A stretch of 64,000 nt of DNA from Gadus chalcogrammus (GCF_026213295.1 NC_079413.1:15902938-15966937), one strand, 5' to 3'; counted from the first letter of the stretch, positions 18,947-31,960 are shown. Numbers and translations are program-made. Notes: generated by a model from the letters alone, not told the origin.

Positions 18947-20069
18947 CAGTGGCGGCTGGTGGTTTTTAAAGTGAGGGAGGAAGGACTGCGCGCTTGGTTG
19001 CCATTGGCCTGCTTGCACTGTTGGTGTATGGTGGCATAAGAATGTGAGACTCAAGTTGTTTCAGGGTGTTTTGGTGAACTACAAAATAGCAGGGAGGGAG
19101 TTATGTGAACAAAATGTATACAAAGCCACCAGTGGCATCACTGTAATTTGAGAAGGAAAGGATGCAAAGCATATTAGTCAAATCAGGCCTACTATTGATT
19201 TGTAAAAGTAAATAAAAAAATCTGGGCCTATTATTGGGCCTATTTTTGCCCTCACTGACTGAAGTTATTTAACTATGTTTATTTTCAGTTACAATTGCTT
19301 GTAATGCTACCAGTAAGTCATGCGTACCTAGCAAACAATGTAGCACTCACAACACTGACGTTGCCATTACTTCTGATTACCTTGATTTTGGGAAGTGGTC
19401 TACCTCTTTCTGAATGAATGGAATGGTTTTTGTAATAAGACGTTAACAATGTCCTCCGTTTCCAATGTTTCCATTGTGCATTTAGGATCTCGCTATCGCA
19501 GATTTCACTTCTGCGTCTCTCAGACTGAGCACCGCGGCAATGCAGACCGGGTTTGTTATCGACAGCGTTGCCAGATTGGGCAGATTTCCCGCCCAATGAT
19601 ATTTTTTCCAGCCTAACATGGTTAAAAGTAGCCCAATTGGGTGGGAAATCGGACCAATCTGGCAACGCTGCTCAACATCCAGGGATCCTGCTTATTGGTT
19701 CATAGCGCAGACGGATAGATTTTTGCGCAAATCAGACCCCTTAAGGTCCCACCCACTCAGAGGAGGATTTTCCTCCTCTCTCCCATTGAAACCCATGTTA
19801 TCCACCGGCCGCCAGTACTTTCGGGAAAATGAATGGGAGTGGACGGCGGCGGAGGGAGGACGTTCCTCCCTGAAGTAATTGTCAATAGGCGATAGGGGGT
19901 GCTAATGTCCCTTTACCCAGGGAAACGAACATTATATATTCAAAGGCAATAAAGTAGTCATATTTAAGGGCATTAATTCATTACAATAGTTGGGGCAATC
20001 TACATTTTTTATTCTCAACAATGTTAGGGAGGATCTTCCTCCCTCTCCTCAATGGAGAAGCCTCCACTG
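18947..20069. mobile_element. Non-autonomous hAT element inside the endogenous retrovirus
   Basis: The 1,123-bp element has ends CAGTGGCGGCTGGTGG and ...GGAGAAGCCTCCACTG and exact 8-bp target duplications TCCAATAT (18939-18946 and 20070-20077). It has the same terminus type as the large hAT element at 35259-47974. No transposase is present. It contains a nested 108-bp palindromic MITE (19563-19670). Confidence 0.85.
19563..19670. repeat. Palindromic MITE (cagcgttgccagattgg)
   Basis: Left arm cagcgttgccagattgggca; the right arm is the complement ending ccaatctggcaacgctg. The repeat is flanked by tatcga and ctcaac, so no target duplication is evident. Confidence 0.65.
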
Positions 20070-20077
20070 TCCAATAT

Positions 20078-20436
20078 ACATAGTTAGTGTAGGACAATCG
20101 GGTAGTATAATGAAGGTAACTGTCAGCGTCTCATAGTCTGATATTTATTTTTACTCTGATAAGTTACGGCGCATATGACTCATAAAACATTTACGGTTTA
20201 CTGCATTTAACAACAGCGTGGTCTCAAGACGCCTGTATAGACCCACAACTATCGACCTTTGGTTTTGTATATACTGGTCTTGATATAGCTCCATAATGGA
20301 TTGGTTTATGTACAGATGATTAAGGAAAGGAACTTCAACTTGGTTGCACTACACCGTTGTTAGGATTGGTTAATTTTAATGCGCATGGCTGAAGCAATGC
20401 GCAAGGAGGGATGTAGTGTGAATATTAGATCAAGGA
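20078..20436. other. ERV interior, no gene
   Basis: AT-rich; no retroviral motif until the integrase C-terminal frame that follows. Confidence 0.5.
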
Positions 20437-20853
20437 TTGAAAGTTGTATTACCAGATCACAGACCAGAAGCCGTCCGATCCAGAGGATCCTTCACCAACG
20501 TCGGTGACACCTGGCGAGTGGATCTGGGTGAAAAAACACCATCGAAAGACCTAGAAGACCGGTGGAAGGGGCCATACAAGGTACTCTTGGCCAAACCCTT
20601 TTCTGTTTCTGTAGAGGACCGACGTGGGGCCCAGTGGCACCACCTGAGCCGGTGCCGCAAAGCAGATACTCCTGGCAGATCGTGGACTGAGACCCTGACC
20701 GACCTAGCTGCACTCCAAGCCAAGGACAAACACTCCTCATCCCAAGACGATGGGCCACAGCGTGCCCTTGGGAAAGTACCTGGTAGGATTCCTTCTGGTA
20801 GTCCTGTTCCAAGAAGGAGCGGGAAACAACATCGCCAGGTACCCACCGCCTAA
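20437..20853 (+). pseudogene. pol: Integrase C-terminal fragment of the endogenous retrovirus
   Basis: The frame carries GDTWRVDLGE, DRWKGPYKVLLAKPFSVSV and WHHLSRCRKA, the SH3-like C-terminal domain of gammaretroviral-type integrase. It binds DNA non-specifically in the pre-integration complex. The zinc-binding and catalytic domains are absent: upstream sequence shows no pol homology. The frame extends about 100 nt past the env start in another phase, the pol-env overlap usual in gammaretroviruses. This supports the env start at 20750. Confidence 0.8.
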
Positions 20854-22748
20854 ACCAACAACAACAGGTCAGGTCTCGTTAAGATACTGTCGAGGGATAG
20901 AAAGTATCTTTGAGCTGAATTTTTGTGACATGCTGCCCTGTGGGACCAGGATGGACCGGGTCTACCAGGCAGAAAAGTACATGTGCGTAAGTACCAGACG
21001 AGACGGTAGCTACATCAGAGGTTATTCCTGCGTGGAGTGGTCTCAGGCATCGTGGCTTACCCATCCTGGGTACAAGGAGGGCTATTATCCCCTGTGGTCC
21101 AGCTACAAGGAAATCCAAAAGGGAATCTCCCTTACCAGAAGATTATATGGCTATAAGGAAGTCTGGAGCAATAATGGTCTAGCAGTCAAGGGAGAGTCAA
21201 TATTCATAAAGTTAAGGGCAGATTTACTCATTCCCGAAAACAGATCTCATAAGACAGACAAAGGCCTGGTTTTTCTAATATTAAGGGCGGATACTTATGG
21301 GGAGGACCTAAAAGTAGTTATCCATCTATCAGGAGTTGCATGCGGGCCCAATAAATTTCCATCTAGAGGGACGTATGATTCCTTAGGAGTGCCTCATCTC
21401 TCACCACCCCCGGTAGTGCACCCAAATGGAGGGACGCACAAAGAATATTGGGAGGTAAAGACGGGTGAGCTTGATCAGAACATGTGGTTAAAATGGATGA
21501 ACTACACGGCCCGGGCCCAGGGTAAGACCAACTGCATTATCTGTGCCGCCGGCCGCCCCTCCTTGACCACAGCCCCCGCTAGAATCACCCCGCATAATTC
21601 ACCGCAAGGTTTTGTTTGTCCACATCCCAGGATGCTCAATTGCAATAAAATCCAGACTAAATAACATGTATCCTCAGACCCCGATTAGATCTATACCCCC
21701 AAGATTTGAAGTTAATTTAACTCCGGACTATCATTGTATCACAGGAAGGGGAACAGGGAGAAAGGTGGGATCATTTCCTCTTGACTCTTGTAACACCACT
21801 AGAGAGATAAAATTGTTGTCCAATATGACCCGTGCCCGTAGTGATATATGGTGGTTCTGTGGAGGTCAGATCCTCAGGGGAGTTCTCCCCTTTAATTTCT
21901 CAGGAACATGCGCAATCATACAGTTAATAATGCCCATCTACATTTTACCCGATAGCAAGACTGTGATGGATCTCACCTTATCCAGCAGCGGTGGTTTCCC
22001 GGATTTGACCCGTCGGAAACGAGAGTATGCACCAGTCCCGGGTAGTTTTGATAAAAACATATACATAGACGCAATAGGAGTACCCCGAGGGGTCCCCAAC
22101 GAACATAAAGCCCGGAATCAGATAGCGGCAGGATTTGAATCAGTTCTATTTTGGTGGTCTACAATTAATAAAAATGTTGACTGGATAAATTACATATACT
22201 ATAATCAACAACGGTTTGTTAATTTTACAGAAGGGGCAGTCAAAGGACTGTCCGAACAATTGGATGCCACCTCCCGGATGACCTATCAGAATAGACTAGC
22301 TTTAGATATGTTATTAGCAGAACGAGGAGGGGTGTGCGGGATGATAGGGACAACATGTTGTACATTTATCCCCAATAACACAGCACCAGATGGGTCCGTG
22401 GCCAGGGCATTGGCTGGACTGCAATCCCTCAAGTTGGAGTTGGCCGAGAACTCCGGTATTGGTGACCCAATAGCTGGATGGATGGAGAACCTGTTTGGTA
22501 GGTGGAGAGGTATGATCCAGTCAGTACTCATCGCGGGAATAATGGCAGTAGCCGTGTTGGTTATTGTCGGCTGCTGTTGTATTCCTTGCGCACGAGGGCT
22601 ACTGAATCGGCTGATCACCACAGCAGTGAGCGCTACAGAAGTGCCAGGTGACATTCATGCTTACGTAGGAATCAGATATAATCAGTTGAACTTGAATGAA
22701 ATACCACCTGAGGAACCCGAACCTATCCAGTTACAATATATAGAATAA
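20750..22748 (+). pseudogene. env: Gamma-type retroviral envelope, frameshifted
   Basis: An ATG at 20750 starts a frame with a hydrophobic signal peptide (residues about 9-25). SU follows, with a CxxC motif (CIIC, residues 262-265) of the kind that makes a disulfide to TM. The frame shifts between about 21612 and 21664. The second frame includes WWFCGG, a furin-type site RRKR (22011-22022), the TM ectodomain with CX6CC (cysteines at 22335, 22356 and 22359), a membrane span (about 22510-22600) and a cytoplasmic tail ending at 22748. Apart from the single frameshift the protein is complete (about 660 residues). It belongs with covalently linked gamma-type envs, including those known in fish. 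Function cannot be judged because the frameshift could be real or a sequencing error. Confidence 0.85.
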
Positions 22749-23108
22749 AATGCCACCATTTGTAGCACCTGTGTCTAAGATAATCAATATCCTGGATTTA
22801 CTTGAATAATTAATTATTGAACCACCAAGACGAGTTGTGTTTGTTATTATATAGTATTGTTTGGTTGTGAGTACAACTCGTTATTTCTGAATCGCTGCAT
22901 TAATAATGGTACTGTTGATCTTCCTTGAGACGATTGTTTTACAGGCCACCTGTTACTGACACGACGACGACGGAGAACCTGTTTGGAGGCTCCCATGATG
23001 TAGGAGTAACCTCTCTGAGTTGAGCCCTTGACAAGGAGGGACGAGTCTTGGGTTCATGAATTTCAGGCCCGACGGCGACAGAAAAAACAATGACTACGAT
23101 AATAACAA

Positions 23109-23240
23109 GCCCAAAACCACCCACATGAACCGGCGCACCAATACACGAAGATCACCTGAACCCCCCAAATCCATGCCCAAACTACCCACATGAACCGGCG
23201 CACCAATACACGAAGATCACCTGAACCCCCCAAATCCATG
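23109..23240 (+). repeat. 66-bp tandem duplication
   Basis: Two copies of a unit with cacatgaaccggcgcaccaa and ccccccaaatccatg, almost identical. Confidence 0.85.
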
Positions 23241-23640
23241 TTAGCTTATCAATCATTTTGAAATTTTAAAATTGTATTATGTCTACCAATTTTTACTTTA
23301 CTTTTGCACATGATGAAAATTGTATGGCCTTGTAGCACATAACCAAAAGTATTAGCTCAGGATTTCTATGAATAGTTTTGTTTGTGTGATATTTGGCCAT
23401 GTGATTGTATGATAACAAGATTTATGTTCATTGTTGTATTGTTAAATAATGACCTGTATTCCCAATGAGACCCACAAGGTGGATGTCGTTTCAGTATTAT
23501 GAGCGCGTTGTGGTTTTTCCCTCTATTCAAGAGTTTTCCACTGTTGATGGTGTTGATGATTGATCCTATTTTGATTATGTTTTCGGTGTGGTAAATGGTG
23601 TTTATGATTTAAAATATTATTGTATGGTCATCTAAGATGA

Positions 23641-23652
23641 CCAAGGAGGGAT
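23641..23652 (+). other. Polypurine tract of the endogenous retrovirus
   Basis: ccaaggagggat directly before the 3' LTR start TGTTACG. Confidence 0.7.
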
Positions 23653-24104
23653 TGTTACGTATTTTAAAGAATCTAAGCTACCCACACATAGACCCAATGA
23701 TGCAGGACCAAACATATTAGCCGTAAATACCATACATAGCCACAAGGGGAGCCTTACTGAAGGCTGCAATAGATACTTTATCCACAGAGGGCAGCACCAC
23801 AGACCAAGCGAGGAAAACCGAGGATTACGTCCCACCGGTTTTCTCCAAGTCTTCCGGTCCTCCGAGTCCATAAGAAAGCCTCCACATCGTGGAGACAGGT
23901 AGAACTCTCTCGGCAGCGATAGGACATACGTGGGTTTATGTCTTGGATCAGCTAGGAGAATACTCTCGCACGTGCTAAGGCACATCTTCAATCTCTCTTT
24001 ACTTCAGAGCATCAGTTTAACATACCGAAAATACTTTATACAAATAAAGTCTCTTTAAAGCTATTCCTTTGGATTCGACCCCTCTTTCCTTGAATAACAT
24101 TGCA
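23653..24104 (+). repeat. 3' LTR of the endogenous retrovirus
   Basis: 452 bp; aataaa at about 24044; ends attgca followed by ACCA target duplication. Confidence 0.9.
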
Positions 24105-25724
24105 ACCACAAATGCTATATATGTATATATATATTGCCTAATTATATATATTGGCTGTATATATATATATATAGGCTATATATATATAATTAGGCTATAA
24201 TTATATTATTTAGCATGTAATGAGACAATCTATAGCCAAATGCCCGAGAATCTCCGGAAACATCAGTCTGGGAAATCGGCGCATCAGACCCATGAACCTA
24301 TAAAGAAAGAAGTCATCTCAAGCGGGAGAGAACGTTTGCGGTGCTGGTTTGTGTCACGTAAGTACAGGGCTCTCAAGTCTCATGCATTCGGCGTGAGACA
24401 CACGCAATTCAACCCATGCACACGCTCGAACCTGGTCTCACGAAAATACGTGACACTGTCACGTTATTTAATCTATTGAAATGTGATCAGGGACACGTAT
24501 TTTCTAAATTTTGTATTTCAATTGGAAGTATTTGTCGTGTCACTAAGCACGACTTCCAAACTAAGGTTCTGTCCGAGAGCGTTCTCCCTAATGTCCCTTA
24601 AGGAGCTCCGTACAGATCATTCATTGTTGAAAATTGTCTGTGATAACTAACAAATGACAGCTTTTGGCCACCCGTTTCTACTTAAAATTGTCTGTGATAA
24701 CTAACAATATGACAGCTTTTGGCCACCCGTTTCTACTTTCACCTTTGATTCTGAGAAATTGTGACAATTCACGGATATATTAAATGCAGGTGCGCTGCTC
24801 TGTAGGCAAACCGCGAAGGAAAAAAGGGTAGCTGCTTCATCTGTTCTTTTTAGAATTGTATGTCTTGATGTTTATTTTATCTAGCCATCTATTCTCTTGT
24901 TTTTGGCTATGTGAATGAAAGTCTGCGTCGATGCCTCGCAAGTCCAGTGTCGCGAACGGACGTTGCCATAACATCTAGAAATCATACCGTATTTAATGGG
25001 TTATCATTAATATTGATGTGTAGGGGTTGATTATAACTCGTGAATAATATTATTTATACCACGGTCTGGGGGAATACTCATATTCTGATTGGCTGCAGGG
25101 CGTGCATTAACTCCTGATATAGGCCTACAGACACCTGCTAAGTAGTTCCAGTCAGTGTTTAGATTCTCTGCCCGAGCCCGAGCCCGAGCCCGACGCGGGC
25201 TAGGTCGGGCCGATATTTCCCACCACTATCCTCGGGCCGGCCCATTGATCAAGCGTTTTTTTTTTTTTTATCATTGGTTTATTGGCCTAATCTGACGAGA
25301 AATCGATGCCATAAACAGAAATATTATAGGCCTTTATACAACGGGTGGCTTAAATCCAGCGATCTGATTGGTTCTTAACTGTTGTATAATGAGCGTATAC
25401 ATAACTGCTAGGACGCCCAATCATTTTGTGATAGTTTGCGTATCACTCCGCGCCTGGAAGTAGAAACAGTTACAAAGTAAAAAATATGTTGAATGATGGA
25501 GAGGGTGTAAATGTTGTTACTCCGGGAGTGAGCAAGGCGATGGAGAGACTAACGAAAGTTTAGGCACACGGCGAGTGAACTGCTTCATAGGATAAATTGC
25601 CGGCGAACCGCTCTAGCCGAGCCTTCTCTCGGAGGGACGTTAAAGTGTGTTGCATAGCGACCGTCGTGCATTTTGAAGGCAGCCAGGAGGGACTACTTTT
25701 TTGTATTCTTTAATAAAACAGCTA
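24105..25724. other. Spacer with repeat fragments
   Basis: A TA-rich tract (24115-24205), a hAT-terminus-like cagggctctcaagtctcatg (24366), a 55-bp tandem duplication (24623-24740) and (cccgag)n near 25170. No gene seen. Confidence 0.6.
24623..24740 (+). repeat. 55-bp tandem duplication
   Basis: Two copies of aaaattgtctgtgataacta...cccgtttctactt. Confidence 0.85.
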
Positions 25725-25952
25725 CCGTAATTTTCGGACTATAAGCCACGCCTTTTTTCCCATTTTGCGATTCTGCGATTTATATAACGGTGCGGCTAAT
25801 CTTTGAATTTTATAGCTAACGGCCACTAGGGGGCCTCCTAAATCTATGGATCTATAAATGGCGGGCTCCAGTGCGGCTTATATATGTAGTCATCATTCAA
25901 TTTAGCTGCTGCGGCTTATACTCCGGTGCGCCTTATAGTGCGGAAAATTCGG
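25725..25952. mobile_element. TA-flanked MITE (CCGTAATTTTCGGACTATAAG)
   Basis: 228 bp with ends ccgtaattttcggactataa and a near complement, inside a TA dinucleotide on each side. It is the same family as the element at 52127-52752, and the same termini are widespread in teleosts. Superfamily not assigned. Confidence 0.7.
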
Positions 25953-26628
25953 TACTTTGACTTTTTTTTTCTTTTTTTTAAATGTAGTGTGTCTATGACT
26001 TTCGTTTTGCCATAATAGTAACCGTTGTATAAAAGCAATAGATCACTTCAGCTATTGGTATGTGCTTATGGCGACACATTAGTGCCATAAAGCACTCATG
26101 TGATAAAACATGCATTCGGGCGTATTATATTATATCACACGCGTAGATATTAATTGCGAGCGCGCAATTAATATCACAGACCAAAAATAGTCGGAAAGCC
26201 TACAGAAACTATAGATAGTTAATGTGACAATCACATTATTAAAAATAAACTTGGAGCAATGATTTACTGAGGAACTATTTTTTTTGGGAGCATATGCTTT
26301 TGGGTTACTATAGAGAAAAAAGCAGCCGCAGGACGCAGTTTCTTTAAACAAAGTTTTCCGAGGAGCAGTTGTATGTTGCATTTGCTGTCGCGCATCTCGC
26401 CCCGGCCTTCCTCATAAAGTAGCATAACTGGAGTCACGAAACTCCGAGAGACCAACCCAACCAAACGGATAACGAAACACATGTGGGATTATGAAACCAA
26501 AAATAACAGACGATGTAGGCTAAGTTCCAGCAGTGCACATCACCAAGCCAGACTGTTGCTGTGGGCTTGAACTGTCACAAGAGGTGAATTTATGAAGCGC
26601 ATGTTATACAAGGACTAATACTTTTCCC
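25953..26628. other. Spacer, no gene
   Basis: One small palindrome (gatattaattgcg/cgcaattaatatc, 26146-26175); otherwise nothing recognised. Confidence 0.5.
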
Positions 26629-26631
26629 TTA

Positions 26632-27379
26632 AGGTGCGGCCACACCAGACGCGTATCTCGCGTACTTCGCGTCTCAAATCGCCATTTTTTCCATAGGGAA
26701 CCATTGGTTTAATACGCGTATTACGCGTTTCACGCGTATTAAGCGTATAAGCAACATTGTACGCGCGTATGTGGCGCGTATATTTACGCGCAATACGCGC
26801 TATACGCGCGTATATCGCGTATATCGCGTACATTTCAAGAGTTAAAAAAATTTAACTTTTTACGCGAAGTACGCGAGATACGCGTCTGACGATAGCCGCG
26901 TTGCCCAATCAGCGTTGAGCTTGACCCGACGTCACTGGCAGAGAGTAGTGAGCTTGGACAGAAGCATACGGCCGACATCTTTCTTTATTCTGTGTGGAAA
27001 TAGTAACATAGTTACGCCATTAAATGCTTTTATGGAAACATTTCTAGCGAGAAATGTGCATTTTACTTTCATAATGTTCGCTCGGTGAATGTGAAGGATG
27101 TTTGGTTTGATAGTTATGACGAAGAGGGAACGCTCCGTTCACTTGCATGGACAGAGTCTCTGGTTACTAAGCAACCTCAACGTCTTGGCGGACTATATAT
27201 CTGCTGATCAACACTACGAATGCTGGAAACACACCAGACACACCATGTGAAGTTATTTAACCCGATTATTGTTATTTATATCCGAGATTATTTAATCTAA
27301 CCCGATCTAAACTCTATCACCCAAACACGGCGGCGTTTGGGTTTCCTACCTCGGACTCCAGCGCAGCTTATCCTGGGGC

Positions 27380-27420
<41 letters not shown>

Positions 27421-27831
27421 AAGTGTTGGAGCCTTTACCGTGGGGAGCCTCATCCTGGGGTAAGACACACACACACACACACACACACACAGCCACGGCC
27501 GACAACTTTCTTTATTCTGGGTGGAAATAGTAACATAGTTACGCCATTAAATGCGTTTATGGAAACATTTTTAGCGAGAAATGTGCATTTTACTTTCGTA
27601 ATGTTCGCTCGGTGAATGTGAAGGATGTTTGGTTTGATAGTTATGACGAAGAGGGAACGCTCCGTTCACTTGCATGGACATGGACTGGACTCATCTAGGC
27701 GAGTGACGTATGCGCGTATGGCGCGTATTGCGCGTATGTGACCATTTTTTACACAAAATGGTCAAGCAACATTTTACGCGCGTATCTCGCGTAAAAAGTA
27801 CGCGAGATACGCGTCTGGTGTGGCCGCACCT
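26632..27831. mobile_element. Harbinger-like element, copy 1
   Basis: 1,200 bp with about 33-bp near-perfect terminal inverted repeats (aggtgcggccacaccagacg...), and TTA target duplications at 26629-26631 and 27832-27834. The TWA target fits PIF/Harbinger. Inside is a block (ttctttattctg...gtttcctacctcgg) present once completely and once partly, separated by two CA microsatellites. Confidence 0.8.
27381..27492 (+). repeat. Two (CA)n microsatellites
   Basis: CA runs at 27381-27418 and 27463-27491 separate the two internal blocks of the Harbinger-like copy. Confidence 0.9.
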
Positions 27832-27995
27832 TTAAAGAAGTAAAATGGTGAGTGAAAAACAAATACATTTTTTGTCTTTAGTAGCTGTGTGTGGGGTTGT
27901 GTGTTGTTTACTGTGTTTGCAGTGCGGCTTTTAGCCTAAATAATTTCGCTGGCATTGATTTAGTCAAACTTATACCTCATACCGTGTACTTAGTC

Positions 27996-28044
27996 AAGTG
28001 TGTGTGTGTGTGTGTGCGTGTGTGTGTGTGTGTGTGTGTTTGTG

Positions 28045-28076
<32 letters not shown>

Positions 28077-28085
28077 TGTGTGTTC
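27996..28085 (+). repeat. (TG)n and (CGTG)n microsatellite
   Basis: Compound simple repeat. Confidence 0.95.
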
Positions 28086-28305
28086 GTGCCCGTGTTGAGA
28101 ATTAGACCTCCGCTCTCTGTCCATGGTGCTGCAACACCGTGTCGAAATGAAGTGAAGCGTTGTCTTTTTGCCCTCCAAAATTCATCGTGAACGTGATATG
28201 TAGGCCTAGGTTGTATTTTGGAGAGAGAGAGAGAGTGAGAGAGAGAGGGAGCGAGCGAGGTATAAAACTATTTTTCCTATTCGGCATATTGAACCGTCGG
28301 CCTAA

Positions 28306-29172
28306 AGGTACGAACACACCAAACGCGTAACCCGCGTAAGATTTACGCGCGTAACGCAGCTAAAATGTTGCTTGACCATTTTGTGTCAAAAATGGTCCTA
28401 CGCAGCTACGCGCCTACGCTCCTACGCGCCTAGATGAGTCCATGTCCATGCAAGTGAACGGAGCGTTCCCTCTTCGTCATAACTATCAAACCAAACATCC
28501 TTCACATTCACCGAGCGAACATTACGAAAGTAAAATGCACATTTCTCGCTAAAAATGTTTCCATAAACGCATTTAATGGCGTAACTATGTTACTATTTCC
28601 ACCCAGAATAAAGAAAGTTGTCGGCCGTGGCTGCGCTGGAGTCCGAGGTAGGAAACCCAAACGCCGCCGTGTTTGGGTGATAGAGTTTAGATCGGGTTAG
28701 ATTAAATAATCTCGGATATAAATAACAATAATCGGGTTAAATAACTTCACATGATGTGTCTGGTGTGTTTCCAGCATTCGTAGTGTTGATCAGCAGATAT
28801 ATAGTCCGCCAAGACGTTGAGGTTGCCTAGCAACCAGAGACTCTGTCCATGCAAGTGAACGGAGCGTTCCCTCTTCGTCATAACTATCAAACCAAACATC
28901 CTTCACATTCACCGAGCGAACATTATGAAAGTAAAATGCACATTTCTCGCTAAAAATGTTTCCATAAACGCATTTAATGGCGTAACTATGTTACTATTTC
29001 CACACAGAATAAAGAAAGATGTCGGCCGTATGCTTCTGTCCAAGCTCACTACTCTCTGCCAGTGACGTCGGGTCAAGCTCAACGCTGATTGGGCACCGCG
29101 GCTGATCGTCATGCGTAGGAGCGTAAAAAGTTCAATTTTTTGAACTCCTTGCGTAGGCGCGTAGGTGCGTTA
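28306..29172. mobile_element. Harbinger-like element, copy 2 (inverted, one end degraded)
   Basis: Left end aggtacgaacacaccaaacg after TAA; interior is the same block as copies 1 and 3 in reverse orientation, about 2 units with a period near 403 bp. The right end (cgtaggtgcgtta) lacks a clear matching terminus. Confidence 0.65.
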
Positions 29173-29324
29173 GGTGAAAATGGCCGCCATGTTGAATTTT
29201 TGGTGGCCAACGCCTTTTTCCCAAAACGTGACCCTTAGAGAGTATCTGGGCCAAATTTCATGCTTGCATACCAATTTGAACGATTCTCTTGAAATATGCC
29301 ATTAATCTGCTCCACTATAAAGTG

Positions 29325-29680
29325 TTTAGCCTCTATAGTCTATAGCCTATAGCCTGTATAGTCTATTGCCTCTATAGTCTATATCCTCTAGTCTACAGTC
29401 TCTATAGTCCACATCTATAGCCTCTATAGTCTATAGCTTGTATAGTCTAAAGCCGCTATAGTCTATAGCCTCTATAGTCAACATCTATAGCCTTTATGGT
29501 ATATAGCCTGTATAGTCTACTCTACAGCCTCTAAAGTCTATAGCCTCTATAATGTATAGCCTCTATAGTCTATATATATAGCCTCTTTAGTCTATAACCT
29601 CTATAGTGTATAGCCTCTATAGTCTATAGCCTCTATTGTCTACATCTATAGCCTCTATAGTCTACATCTATAGCAGGTGT
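29325..29680 (+). repeat. Minisatellite of ctatagtctatagcct units
   Basis: Many diverged units of about 24 bp. The same motif appears briefly at 12615-12655. Confidence 0.85.
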
Positions 29681-29789
29681 AGATGAGCTAGAGGATGAAG
29701 CACTGAGTGGAGGAGGCTGTCAAAGATGTGTTCCCATGACAACCTCCGTCCAGCGACACAGAGACAGCCGTATAAGGAAACATCGCTGA

Positions 29790-29790
<1 letters not shown>

Positions 29791-29880
<90 letters not shown>

Positions 29881-29925
29881 AGTGTGTGTGTGGGGTGTGT
29901 ATGTGTGTTTGTGAGTGCGTGTGCT
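29791..29925 (+). repeat. (TG)n microsatellite
   Basis: About 88 bp of pure TG, then an interrupted tail. Confidence 0.95.
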
Positions 29926-30089
29926 TGTGTGAAAGGTGAGTGTAATATGGACGCATGGATTCTGTTCCCTCATCCTGTAAATGTGCAGAAACACACCGAT
30001 GGACAGAGTGTGTGTGAGTACGTGTGTGTGAGTACCATGCGTACACACCGGTGTGATCTTGCTCATCAATATGTTTGTTCCTCTCTCTC

Positions 30090-30142
30090 TGGAGGCGGAG
30101 GAGGGGGAGGAGGAGGAGGAGGAGGAGGAGGAGGAGGAAGAG
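30090..30142 (+). repeat. (GGA)n purine tract
   Basis: Nearly pure gga/ggag repeat. Confidence 0.9.
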
Positions 30143-30164
30143 AAGGCCACCAATCATCCCCTTG

Positions 30165-30525
30165 TTGTTGACTCACTCTCTTGTTGTTGTCCCACTCGTT
30201 GTTGACTCGATCTCTTGTTGTCGTCTCACTCTCTTGTTGTCTCACTACTTTGTTGTTGTCTCACTCTGTTGTTGACGCCTCACTCTATTGTTGTGGTCTC
30301 CCTCTCGTTGTTGTCTCACTCTATTGTTGTAGTCTGACTCTCTTGTTGTCGTCTCACTCTCTTGTTTTCTCACTCTTGTTGTTGTCTCACTCGCCTGTTG
30401 TTGCCTCGCTATATTGTTGTTGTCTCACTCTCTTGTTGTTTTATGACTCTTGTTGTTGTCTCACTCTCTTGTTGCCATCTCACTCTATTGTTGTCGTCTC
30501 ACTCTCTTGTTGTCTCACTCTATGC
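30165..30525 (+). repeat. Minisatellite ttgttgtctcactctc
   Basis: About 17 imperfect units of 17-24 bp. Confidence 0.9.
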
Positions 30526-30617
30526 CCAGAGAGTGAGACTCCTTGGTTCCTCAATCATGCTGGCTGTACCTCTCTCTCCTCTCCATCTCAAACTACTGAT
30601 AAGTAAAGAGCAACAGT

Positions 30618-30835
30618 CCCTCTTCTACCTTCAGCCTGTTTCTGTATATTCCCTCTCCTACCTTCAGTCTATTTCTGTACATTCCCTCTGCTACCTTCAG
30701 CCTGTTTCTTTAGATTCCCTCTTCTACCTACAGCCTGTTTCTGTACATTTAGTCCCTCTTCTAACTTCAGCCTGTTTCTGTAGATGTAGTCCCTCTTCTA
30801 CCTTCAGCCTGTTTATGTTCATTTCTACCTTCCCC
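30618..30835 (+). repeat. Minisatellite ctaccttcagcctgtttctg
   Basis: Six diverged units of about 36 bp. Confidence 0.85.
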
Positions 30836-31737
30836 TGCATGACTTACAGAACATCAGGGGAGGAAGTAAGCTTCTTTCATTAACAGTTCAATAATTCATG
30901 AAGCTGCTCAACAATGCTCCAGCCAAAGGTCGCCCAAACACACCAACAAAGCCTGGCTATTTTGAGTAAGCTATTGGCTTCTAAAAAACAGTTTGGCCTC
31001 CAACTAGGAAATATCTTGGACTAATGACCATTAGTACCACAAACACCTCCCTTCTGCTTCTTTGCCATTGTTTTAGCTAATCCAGGAGTGTGTGCAAGTT
31101 AAACTTCAGTATTTCTATTTACAGATTGTTATCGGGGAATGATCTGGAACAGACTTCTGTAAGACTCCAGCTATTGGCCAGAGCCAGTCAAACCCGTAAG
31201 ATCAGAGTCACCTCATTGAGATCAAGAGGAGAGAGAGGTGAGAGGTGAGAGGTGTCCATCTCAACAATCAGCCGGATCCTTCTCTATTCTCGCTGATATA
31301 AATGATAACTGGGTTTTTTCTCCAGTGCGGCCGTTTTATGGATGATGGGGGCTCGACTTGAGCAGCCTGAGCCACCATATCCCCCCCCCCCCTCCCGGTC
31401 CAGATGTTCAGTCCAGGAGATGGATTATAGCAGATCATCTGGAGAGCCTCTTCAACTTGTTTCCGCTCACAGCGGCTCTTCAAAAGTGTTTAAGTATGCT
31501 GAGACCTGATGTTGTTAATATGAACACCTGAAGGAGATCCTGCAGCTCGTCTGTCCGTCTGACAGCAGAGGTTAAGGGTGGTTATGTAAGCGTGATAAAA
31601 GGTTTACGTTTTCTACATGGCGTCCATCTCTAGACATCACTTCCTCACCTGATTTTTACGAAACATCGCTAGAACTGTTACAGAGCATGGCTCGAAATGT
31701 ATTTCAGGTAATCCAAAGCCTCTCGTGAGCTACACAT
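30836..31737. other. Spacer, no gene recognised
   Basis: Ordinary-looking sequence without conserved motifs. It could be unique DNA. Confidence 0.5.
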
Positions 31738-31960
31738 GCAGATCTATAGGTGTATTTCTATGTCCCTCAGCAGAAGGGGTCTGTAGATTTATAGGTGTAT
31801 TTCTATGTCTCTCAGCAGAAGGGGTCTGTAGATCTATAGGTGTATTTCTATGTCTCTCAGCAGAAGGGGTGTGTAGATCTATAGGTGTATTTATATGTCT
31901 CAGCAGAAGGGGTCTGTAGATCTATAGGTGTATTTATATGTCTCAGCAGAAGGGGCTGTT
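31738..31960 (+). repeat. 45-bp minisatellite
   Basis: Five units of gatctataggtgtatttcta...cagaaggggtctgta. As 45 is a multiple of three, one frame stays open, but there is no sign of coding. Confidence 0.9.

Larger units (their letters stand above)
22749..23652 (+). other. ERV region between env and 3' LTR
   Basis: Non-coding. It holds a 66-bp tandem duplication (23109-23240) and ends in a polypurine tract. Confidence 0.7.

Noticed and set aside
21612..22748. A separate gene downstream of env
   Set aside because: It is the second part of env after a frameshift, since SU, cleavage site and TM follow in the expected order.
29668..30171. His/Thr- or Val/Cys-rich frames
   Set aside because: They translate CA/TG microsatellites on either strand.
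31738..31960. CRISPR-like regularly spaced repeats
   Set aside because: Units are contiguous minisatellite copies without unique spacers, and the DNA is eukaryotic.
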